Position numbers and translations under genes: made by a program. The notes below the pieces were generated by a model. It was not told where the DNA came from, searched no databases, and saw only the letters and a list, made by a program, of their open reading frames with translations. A DNA stretch of 6,698 bases from Thermoplasmata archaeon (lineage in GTDB: Archaea; Thermoplasmatota; Thermoplasmata; Lutacidiplasmatales; UBA184). Positions 1 through 4,969 of this stretch are shown here, one piece after another (positions within the stretch are counted from its first letter, which is position 1; the number at the start of each line of letters is the position of its first letter). Location: NCBI GenBank assembly GCA_030043865.1, contig JASHWZ010000100.1:1-6698 (forward strand). Reading direction: 5' to 3'.

Positions 1-645
1 CGGAGCGAGCGGCCGGATCGGCCAGAGCAGCGTGAACAGCGGCAACAGCACGACGAGGACCGCGAGCAGCGCGTCGCGAAGACCGATCGCGAGCACGAGC
101 CCAAAGACGAGGAAGAACTCGACGAGCGACAGCACGAACGCCAGCGCACCGTTGTCCCAGGAGTACTGGAACTGCCCGACCCCGGCGAGTTGGACCCACT
201 GCTGCCAGGCGCCCCCGTCCCACCCCGCGAGGACCGGGTACAGCGCGCCGCCGACGCCGAGGATCGCACTCGCGATCGGGACCGTGAAGTTGGCGGCGAC
301 CACGGCGATGAGGAGCCGGGGGAGGAGCGCATCGAGCGCCGCCGCCCAGCGGTCGACGAAGACGCGGGCGAAGTACAGTAGCGCCACGACGACGGCGACC
401 ACCGCGATCGCCGGGTCGACCACGTTGACGAGCGTGTACGTGGAGAACGACGTGGCGGCCGACAGGTAGTCCGACGGGTTCGACGTGCTCGCGACGAGCG
501 CGGGGTAGAGGGCTGCCGGACGGAGCTCGGGGACCAGGAGTTGGTCGTACGTCGGGCCGACTACGGCGGTCACGATCGCCGTGAGCCCGGCGAACAGGAG
601 GAAGAGGAGCAGCTGGATCAGGCCGGAGAGGTCGAGTCCGAACAC
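1..645 (-). CDS. Polytopic membrane protein, VirB6/TrbL/CedA-like (3' end beyond window)
   Basis: This minus-strand reading frame is open for 215 codons from a GTG at 643-645 and leaves the window without a stop. I translated it by hand. Hydrophobic helices lie at about residues 9-29, 75-97, 107-130, 167-187 and 190-210. Between the third and fourth is a tryptophan-rich loop (W142, W147, W150, W163), and the last visible segment is GLRDALLAVLVVLLPLFTLL. A short N-terminal hydrophobic segment, a long polar loop, then clustered helices ending in a proline-interrupted segment is typical of VirB6/TrbL-type channel proteins of type IV secretion and of the archaeal CedA protein. It follows the pilin-like gene by 15 bases and has a GGAGG site 7 bases before the GTG. 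The coding call is strong. The family is inferred from topology and neighbour only; an unrelated transporter or unknown polytopic protein remains possible. Confidence 0.62.
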   Translation of the reverse strand, partial: MFGLDLSGLIQLLLFLLFAGLTAIVTAVVGPTYDQLLVPELRPAALYPALVASTSNPSDYLSAATSFSTYTLVNVVDPAIAVVAVVVALLYFARVFVDRWAAALDALLPRLLIAVVAANFTVPIASAILGVGGALYPVLAGWDGGAWQQWVQLAGVGQFQYSWDNGALAFVLSLVEFFLVFGLVLAIGLRDALLAVLVVLLPLFTLLWPIRPLAP

Positions 646-652
646 GCGCCCG

Positions 653-657
653 CCTCC
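653..657 (-). promoter_or_regulatory. Shine-Dalgarno site of the polytopic membrane protein gene
   Basis: On the minus strand GGAGG lies 7 bases before the GTG at 645, inside the 15-base gap after the pilin-like stop codon. It fixes the GTG as the start and suggests reinitiation or coupled translation within one mRNA. Confidence 0.6.
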
Positions 658-660
658 GGG

Positions 661-1071
661 CTACGTGCCCGTGAGCACCCAGTGGGCGAGGCCCCAGATC
701 AGGCCGGAGAGGGCCGCCACGAACAGCAGGGTTCCGATCAGGGCGTCGCGCGCCCGCTCCTTCGCCTGGACCTTCTTCGTCACGTCGTGGGAGAACCAGC
801 TGAGGGCGACCCGGGCCCAGACGAGGGCGAGGAGCCCGCTGCCCGCGACGCCGAGCAGGTCGACCAGGCGACCGATGGACGCCGAGAAGTTGGCGACCGG
901 CGAGACGTTGACCGGAGCGGAGGTGGCGCCCGGGACCGAGACCGACCCTGGGCGGACGGCGGACGACGCCGGCGCGAGCGGTACGGAGAGGAGGGCCAGC
1001 GCGAACGCGACGGCGACCAGCCTCGCGCGGCCAGGATCGGTGCGTCCCCCGCTCAGGAAAGGACCGACCAT
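661..1071 (-). CDS. Small exported two-helix protein, VirB2/TrbC/CedA1 pilin-like
   Basis: This is a 136-residue protein. Residues 10-17 are arginine-rich, a hydrophobic stretch runs about 18-33, and APASSA at 33-38 is a plausible signal-peptidase site. A Ser/Pro/Val-rich segment follows, then two hydrophobic helices at about 66-92 and 108-133. They are joined by a charged loop (K99, K100, K104, E105, R106, R108, D109). An exported peptide with two helices around a short basic loop is the architecture of VirB2/TrbC pilins and of the archaeal conjugation/import pilin CedA1. The frame is open further upstream, but ATG 1071 is preferred because GGAGGT lies 6 bases before it. This start overlaps the end of the PKD-protein gene by 19 bases. 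The stop is TAG. The polytopic protein follows directly, supporting a VirB2-VirB6-like pair. The sequence is too divergent for me to assign a family outright; a small unknown membrane protein is the alternative. Confidence 0.62.
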   Translation of the reverse strand: MVGPFLSGGRTDPGRARLVAVAFALALLSVPLAPASSAVRPGSVSVPGATSAPVNVSPVANFSASIGRLVDLLGVAGSGLLALVWARVALSWFSHDVTKKVQAKERARDALIGTLLFVAALSGLIWGLAHWVLTGT

Positions 1072-3236
1072 GCGAGCACCTCCCCGCCGTCCGGGTCCTT
1101 CGCCGAACGGACCGTCCCGTCGGCGATCAGCCGGTCGATCGCCGCGTGTGCCTCCTCGAGCGGGACCCCCGCTTCGTCCGCGAGCAGCTCCGCCGTGGAG
1201 CGGTCGACGCCGTCCGCCGGCTCGATGATCCCCCGCAGCACGGCGACCGGGTCGACGGTCGGAACGGGAGCGGCCTGCGCCCGGCGGCGCCGCCGGAGGA
1301 AGTAGGTGCCGCCAGCGCCGAGCAGCACGGCGGCGACGACCCCGACGGGCGCGAGCGGGTCGACCGCCGATGTCCCGGACGGAACGCCGACGGCGGTCGC
1401 GGGCGGGGCCGGGGCGACCAGCACGGACCCCGTTTCGTTCCACTCCGGGCCGAGCGCGTCGGCCACCGAGACGCTCACGGAGAGAGGACCACCGGTGCTG
1501 ACCGTGAGCGACCAGCTCTCACCGCCGTCGGCGGCCGCCGTAAGGTTCCAGTTCGAGCCGTCGGACGCGCGGACCCCGATCTCGAACGGCGGAAGTCCGC
1601 CGGAGACGTCGAGGACGGCCGTAAACTGTCCGGGAGCCGCACCTCCGTCGGAGAGAAGCGTCACCTGGGCCCGCAGCGGCGGGACCGTCGCCACGTCGAA
1701 CGGGACCGCGCGGAACGCTCCGTCCGCGTCGACGACGACCGCGGTCCCCGAGGCGTTCCCGTCCTCGGCGTACCATCCCTCCCAGTCGAACGACCCGGCG
1801 GAGTCGAGCAGACCGGTGCCGGCGGTCGCGGAGTCCGGCGCGGTCGTAGGGATCACTCCCCAGAGGAACGGCGCGGCGCCCCCCACCACGTTCGCTTCGA
1901 GGCCGATCGAGACGTTCGTCGGGTCGACCGCGCGCGCGGTGGCCAACGTGACGTTCAGTGCCGGATCCACGAAGAGGCTCGTCGTCGCGGTCGCGGAGGC
2001 GACGTCGTCCGCGTCGACGAGGTGCGCGACTATCGCGAGCGAGCCCGGTGCGCCCGGCACCAGGGGCAGCTCCACCACGCCGTCCGCCGGAACGGAGAGC
2101 GACCCGGCGACGTCCGTGCCGACCTCCGACCAGTCGAGACGGAACGGAGGGACGCCGCCCTGCACGGCGAACGCGACCGCGGCGGGTTGCCCGACCTCTC
2201 CCGCCTGGGCCGCCGTGGCGGCGAGGAGCGCGGGGGTCGGTTCAACGGAGACTGTAAGGGTCGTGCTGACGGGCAACTCCGGCGCGACTGGGTAGACCTC
2301 CAGGACGACGGAACCGACGCCGGCCTGGGTGAACGTGCACGAGACGTTCGCGAGAGTGAGCGTCAGGATCGGGTTGGTGATCGCCGGGGTACCGCAGCTC
2401 CATCCCGAAAGCGAGCCGATCGGCACGTCGAGCGCGTCCGGGGCGAACGTCGTCGGCTCCCCGACGTCGACCTCGGAGCCGTTGGACGCGATCCCGAGCG
2501 CCAGCCCGTCGCTCGCCGTGAGGATCTCGTCCGCGCTCCCGGCCGCGACCAATCCGGCGGAGTCCGTGACGACGACCGACGGCCGGTACATCCCGGCCGG
2601 ATACGCGTGGGGAACGTCGAACGCGCCCGGTCCGGCGACGGCCGTCTCCGTCGTCGTCTCGTCGCCCCACACGATCCGGAGCGAGTACGGCGGCTCGCCG
2701 CCGTAGATCGCCCCGTCGAGCGCGCTGGTGCCTCCGGCGGGGATGACGGCCGGCACGTCCTCGAGGTCCTCGAGCTCGAGCGGCGCATCGACCGTCAGGT
2801 TCGCCTCGGCCGCTCCGACGCCGGTGGCGGACGCCGGTCCGCATTGCTCGAGATCCACGGACCGGACGGCGAGCGTGGTGGTGCCGGAGACCGCCGTAGC
2901 GGCGACGAACGTGACGTTCTCACCGGCGGTCGAATTGAGGAGACCTACGGCCGCGCCCCCCGCGACCGTCCAACGGTACCAGGCCGCCGAGACGTCGCAT
3001 CCCGGGGGAACATCGATCCACGCCGCCGACAGGGTCGTCGAGTTCCCCGCCGGCATCCACCAGCGGGACGGGTCCACGACGAGCTCGGGGGCGGTCGGGC
3101 GTACGGCCTCGGCGGGGCCCGAACCGACGGGCTCGGGCCGCGGGCTCGGCGGCGCGAGCAGGAGGATCGTCAGGACGACCGCTCCGGCGAGGACGAACGG
3201 GAGGACGTCGCGCACCGTCCGACCGGCGGCCCGCAC
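1053..3236 (-). CDS. Membrane-anchored PKD/Ig-like surface protein with cytoplasmic winged-helix-like tail
   Basis: This 727-residue protein starts at GTG 3236, the only usual start before the frame runs back into flpA. A signal or anchor helix spans about residues 11-28. The outer part is a chain of beta-rich Ig-like domains. The clearest is a PKD domain at about 155-240, with W190-G191-D192, H210, Y212, Y217 and a VVVTDSAG strand at 221-228. The motif GG-x-[PA]-P-[YF] recurs at 179, 360, 452 and 546. Cysteines occur as two likely pairs, C80/C132 and C281/C300. Eleven N-x-S/T sequons (N65 to N600) all lie outside the membrane. A second helix at about 630-647 is followed by five arginines (648-652), a stop-transfer signal placing the C-terminus inside. 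Residues 662-727 resemble a winged helix: an alternating helix pattern, then a short wing around DPDGGEVLAW. The fold of this tail is inferred. The gene overlaps the pilin-like gene, suggesting a surface, adhesin or sensory role in that system. Confidence 0.85.
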   Translation of the reverse strand: MRAAGRTVRDVLPFVLAGAVVLTILLLAPPSPRPEPVGSGPAEAVRPTAPELVVDPSRWWMPAGNSTTLSAAWIDVPPGCDVSAAWYRWTVAGGAAVGLLNSTAGENVTFVAATAVSGTTTLAVRSVDLEQCGPASATGVGAAEANLTVDAPLELEDLEDVPAVIPAGGTSALDGAIYGGEPPYSLRIVWGDETTTETAVAGPGAFDVPHAYPAGMYRPSVVVTDSAGLVAAGSADEILTASDGLALGIASNGSEVDVGEPTTFAPDALDVPIGSLSGWSCGTPAITNPILTLTLANVSCTFTQAGVGSVVLEVYPVAPELPVSTTLTVSVEPTPALLAATAAQAGEVGQPAAVAFAVQGGVPPFRLDWSEVGTDVAGSLSVPADGVVELPLVPGAPGSLAIVAHLVDADDVASATATTSLFVDPALNVTLATARAVDPTNVSIGLEANVVGGAAPFLWGVIPTTAPDSATAGTGLLDSAGSFDWEGWYAEDGNASGTAVVVDADGAFRAVPFDVATVPPLRAQVTLLSDGGAAPGQFTAVLDVSGGLPPFEIGVRASDGSNWNLTAAADGGESWSLTVSTGGPLSVSVSVADALGPEWNETGSVLVAPAPPATAVGVPSGTSAVDPLAPVGVVAAVLLGAGGTYFLRRRRRAQAAPVPTVDPVAVLRGIIEPADGVDRSTAELLADEAGVPLEEAHAAIDRLIADGTVRSAKDPDGGEVLAWSVLS
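1078..1083 (-). promoter_or_regulatory. Shine-Dalgarno site of the pilin-like gene
   Basis: GGAGGT on the minus strand lies 6 bases ahead of ATG 1071, within the last codons of the PKD-protein gene. It decides the start of the pilin-like gene against longer in-frame extensions, and it suggests translational coupling with the gene upstream. Confidence 0.7.
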
Positions 3237-3260
3237 GTCCCTCCCCCTCGCGAAGGGACG
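3236..3260 (-). repeat. Inverted repeat overlapping the PKD-protein start codon
   Basis: A perfect 7-base inverted repeat lies between flpA and the PKD-protein gene. On the minus strand CGTCCCT (3260-3254) pairs with AGGGACG (3242-3236) across an 11-base loop. The second arm contains the first base of the GTG start, and the GGGGAGGG ribosome-binding stretch lies in the loop and arm. A smaller alternative stem, CCCT/AGGG (3257-3254 with 3248-3245), is also possible. It could act as a weak flpA terminator or a translation-control hairpin. In so GC-rich a sequence chance is a real alternative. Confidence 0.35.
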
Positions 3261-3268
3261 GGGGCGCC

Positions 3269-3277
3269 GTATTTGCT
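3269..3277 (-). promoter_or_regulatory. Possible TATA-like element of the PKD-protein gene
   Basis: The minus strand reads AGCAAATAC here, the only A/T-rich patch in the 51-base gap after flpA. It lies about 33 bases before the GTG start. An archaeal TATA box there would give a transcript beginning near 3246, with a leader of about 10 bases that keeps part of the GGGGAGGG ribosome-binding stretch. This would allow the PKD/pilin/polytopic set to be transcribed separately from flpA. Support is position and base composition only. Confidence 0.35.
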
Positions 3278-3287
3278 CGGGGCCGAC

Positions 3288-3968
3288 CTAGTGGGCGGTG
3301 GAAGCTGGCGCGGGCGTCGCGAGCACGAGCGCGACGTGCTCCTTCGAGAACGGCTCGAGCGCGACCTCCGACCGCACCGAGAATCCGGCGCGCGCGAGCT
3401 CGGCGCGCGCCTCGCGGACGACCGTCGAAGCCGGGCGCCGCTGCGTGACCGAGCGGACCTTGAGCATCAGGAGGCCGGTGCCCCGCGGGGCGAGGAGCGT
3501 CCGGGCGTTCTCGGCGAAGATCGCCACCTGGTTCCGCTGCGCGAGGTCCTGGTAGACGAGGTCGGCCGACCCGACGTCGGCGGCGTACCGCTCGGGGAGC
3601 TGGGCGTCCGCGAGGAGCGGCAGGACGTTCGAGCGGCGCCGGGCGAGCGCGAGGAGCGGGGCGAACGACGCCGGGCTCTTCTCGACCGCGAAGACGGACG
3701 CCTCGGGCCACGCGTCGGAGAGGTGGCTCACGGTCGTCCCGTGGGCGCCGCCGAGGTAGAGGACGGTGCGCACCTCCCGCTCGAACGGGACCGACCCACC
3801 CTTGAGGAGGAACGCGGCCAGCTTCGACCGGAACGGGTCCCATAGGCGGTACTCCACGCCCCCGACGACCCGCAGCTCCTCTCCGTAGACCCGCTCTCCC
3901 GGGCGGAGGTTCCGGGTGAAGAGGTCGCGCCCCTCCCGGAACGCGCCGGGCCAGCGGGTCGGCTCCAT
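3288..3968 (-). CDS. flpA: Fibrillarin-like rRNA/tRNA 2'-O-methyltransferase
   Basis: This is a 226-residue protein, the usual length for archaeal fibrillarin. With Nop5 and L7Ae it forms the C/D box guide-RNA ribonucleoprotein that 2'-O-methylates rRNA and tRNA using S-adenosylmethionine. Family motifs run in order: YGEE at 28-31, W43-x-P-FRSKLAA at 43-52, SAM-binding LYLGGAHGTT at 70-79, SHLSD at 81-85, VE at 95-96, NVLPLLADA at 114-122, DLVYQDLAQ at 136-144 and LMLKVRS at 168-174. Catalytic-type residues K49, D141, K170 and H211 are all present, so the enzyme should be active. ATG 3968 lies 10 bases after the RidA stop, with a weak AGGA 8 bases ahead overlapping that stop, so cotranscription with RidA is likely. 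The stop is TAG. In many archaea flpA sits next to nop5; here nop5 is neither the gene before nor after it. The identification is secure. Confidence 0.97.
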   Translation of the reverse strand: MEPTRWPGAFREGRDLFTRNLRPGERVYGEELRVVGGVEYRLWDPFRSKLAAFLLKGGSVPFEREVRTVLYLGGAHGTTVSHLSDAWPEASVFAVEKSPASFAPLLALARRRSNVLPLLADAQLPERYAADVGSADLVYQDLAQRNQVAIFAENARTLLAPRGTGLLMLKVRSVTQRRPASTVVREARAELARAGFSVRSEVALEPFSKEHVALVLATPAPASTAH

Positions 3969-3978
3969 CCGGGCCGTC

Positions 3979-4443
3979 CTATCGGAACGAGGCGAGGTAC
4001 TCGACCTCGACCGGCGCGTGGAGCGGCAGGTCGGCCATCCCGACCGCGATGCGGGCGGGCCGGCCCGCCTCGCCGAACAGCTCGACCAGGAGCTCGGTCG
4101 CCCCGTTCGCGACCTCGTGCGGGCGGTCGAAGCCGGGGGAGACCGCGACGTACACGGCGACGCGCAGGAACCGCTCGATGCGGTCGACCGAGCCGAGCGA
4201 CGCGCCGAGGGCGCTCAGTGCCTGCAAGGTCGCCCGTCGGGCGAGCCCCTTCGCGACGTCGACCGGCACGTCCGCGTCGACGCGACCGGGCGAGACGACC
4301 TTCCCACCGTCCGTGACGATCTGCCCGGCGACCCACGCCTGGTGGTTCCAGGCGACGACGGGCGCGTACGCTCCGGCGGGTTTCGGGGGCGGGGGGAGCT
4401 CGAGGCCGAGCGCGTTCAGCCGCTCGGTGGGGGTCGCGGGCAT
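3979..4443 (-). CDS. RidA (YjgF/YER057c/UK114) family protein
   Basis: This is a 154-residue protein of the longer RidA subgroup, which runs about 150 residues against about 128 for classical RidA. Features typical of that group are ALGLELPPPPKPAGAYAP at 11-28, the VAGQ strand at 38-41, VANGATELLVELFGEAGR at 111-128 and RIAVGMADLPLHAPVEVE at 131-148. R131 matches the arginine that classical RidA uses to hold the substrate carboxylate, and E147 matches the conserved acidic residue near the C-terminus. Classical RidA is a cytosolic trimer that hydrolyses reactive enamine/imine intermediates of amino-acid metabolism. The exact substrate of this subgroup is not established, so I give no ridA symbol. 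ATG 4443 has no Shine-Dalgarno site but has a promoter-like element at leaderless distance and an inverted repeat directly before it. It leads the likely RidA-flpA transcription unit. Confidence 0.94.
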   Translation of the reverse strand: MPATPTERLNALGLELPPPPKPAGAYAPVVAWNHQAWVAGQIVTDGGKVVSPGRVDADVPVDVAKGLARRATLQALSALGASLGSVDRIERFLRVAVYVAVSPGFDRPHEVANGATELLVELFGEAGRPARIAVGMADLPLHAPVEVEYLASFR

Positions 4444-4459
4444 GGCCCCGGTAGGGGCC
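4444..4459. repeat. Perfect inverted repeat directly before the RidA start
   Basis: GGCCCC-GGTA-GGGGCC is a 6-base perfect inverted repeat with a 4-base centre, ending at the base just before the RidA ATG. If the mRNA is leaderless, as the promoter spacing suggests, this DNA lies between TATA element and transcription start and is not transcribed. An operator for a dimeric repressor would then be more likely than an RNA hairpin. Chance occurrence in GC-rich sequence is possible. Confidence 0.4.
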
Positions 4460-4466
4460 GGCGGGG

Positions 4467-4477
4467 AAAACGGTGCG
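4467..4477 (-). promoter_or_regulatory. Promoter-like element of the RidA-flpA unit
   Basis: The minus strand reads CGCACCGTTTT, with the T-run ending 23 bases before ATG 4443. The same 11 bases occur ahead of the DUF885 gene at a similar distance, on the other strand. With archaeal TATA-to-start spacing of about 26 bases, transcription would begin at or next to the ATG, giving a leaderless mRNA. Confidence 0.5.
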
Positions 4478-4492
4478 CCGAGCGGGAGCCGA

Positions 4493-4504
4493 CATTCTCA
4501 AACC
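4493..4504 (+). promoter_or_regulatory. Possible TATA-like element of the zinc-ribbon gene
   Basis: CATTCTCAAACC is the only A/T-rich patch on this side of the 82-base divergent region and ends 21 bases before ATG 4526. The G-run between them is not a convincing Shine-Dalgarno site, so a leaderless transcript is likely. Together with the RidA element it makes 4444-4525 a divergent promoter region. Confidence 0.35.
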
Positions 4505-4525
4505 TCTCTGGGGGCTTCGCGGGCG

Positions 4526-4903
4526 ATGTCGTTCTTCCGCCGGCGGCGTAAGGACGGGGACGAGCCGCCGAAGAAACCGGACGCACCGGCTCCGTCGAAG
4601 CCGGCCGCGGCGAAGCCCGGCCCGACCGGACCCGCAACGACCGCTCGGAGCCCTCCCAAGGAGCCTGCCTCCAGGGCCGCTCCTCCACCGGCCGAGCCCG
4701 AAGCGCTGACCCCGCCGAAGCCGCTCCGGGTCCCGGCGGCGGTCGAAGCACCGCGCGCCCCACCGCCGCCGCTCCCCGACCGGCCGCCCGCGCACGACGG
4801 GCCGATGCCGCTCGTCGCCCGCCCGCTCTCGCAGTGCTTCGTCTGCGGCACGCCCCTCGAGGGAGGCCGTTGCCCGAAGTGCCAGATGGCGTGGGTGGAG
4901 TGA
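4526..4903 (+). CDS. Proline-rich protein with C-terminal zinc ribbon
   Basis: This is a 125-residue protein of unknown function. It begins MSFFRRRRKDGDEPPKK. A long disordered-looking segment at about 12-98, rich in proline, alanine and lysine, follows, and the protein ends in a compact four-cysteine motif: C104-F-V-C107 and C116-P-K-C119, followed by QMAWVE. Two CxxC pairs eight residues apart are the minimal archaeal zinc-ribbon pattern. ATG 4526 is preferred over upstream in-frame starts because those would run through the RidA gene and its promoter, while the proline-rich composition begins here. The basic N-terminus with two phenylalanines might contact membrane or nucleic acid. There is no transmembrane helix or signal peptide. 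A zinc-ribbon adaptor on a flexible tether is the likely shape; the partner is unknown. The stop is TGA. Confidence 0.8.
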   Translation: MSFFRRRRKDGDEPPKKPDAPAPSKPAAAKPGPTGPATTARSPPKEPASRAAPPPAEPEALTPPKPLRVPAAVEAPRAPPPPLPDRPPAHDGPMPLVARPLSQCFVCGTPLEGGRCPKCQMAWVE

Positions 4904-4928
4904 GCCGCGCCGTCCGTCCGAGTCGAGC

Positions 4929-4939
4929 CGCACCGTTTT
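4929..4939 (+). promoter_or_regulatory. Promoter-like element of the DUF885 gene
   Basis: CGCACCGTTTT followed by GAACCC lies in the 66-base gap after the zinc-ribbon gene, with the T-run ending 30 bases before ATG 4970. The 11 bases are identical to those ahead of RidA. The spacing predicts a start a few bases before the ATG and practically no leader, and no Shine-Dalgarno site is present. The DUF885 gene therefore probably has its own promoter. Confidence 0.5.
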
Positions 4940-4969
4940 GAACCCTCCCCGCTCCCCCACGCGATACGG

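Noticed and set aside
32..469. A 145-codon plus-strand frame rich in Ser, Thr and Ala.
   Set aside because: The antisense frame is continuously open for 215 codons, has a Shine-Dalgarno site and encodes clear membrane helices; the plus frame is its shadow.
1072..1443. Longer upstream extension of the pilin-like protein.
   Set aside because: The extension is Arg-rich, lies entirely within PKD-protein codons, and the strong GGAGGT six bases before ATG 1071 marks the real start.
1146..3845. A very long open frame (899 codons) on the plus strand antisense to the PKD and flpA genes.
   Set aside because: Its translation is almost all Arg, Gly, Asp and Glu with no recognisable domain, and it lies opposite two well-supported genes. 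This is the usual shadow effect of high G/C at third positions.
4049..4525. Upstream extension of the zinc-ribbon protein in the same frame.
   Set aside because: It runs antisense through the RidA gene and across the divergent promoter region, and has no family resemblance.
4541..4800. Proline/alanine/lysine-rich DNA checked for a tandem repeat array.
   Set aside because: The composition is biased but no repeat unit of fixed length recurs; it is a low-complexity linker.
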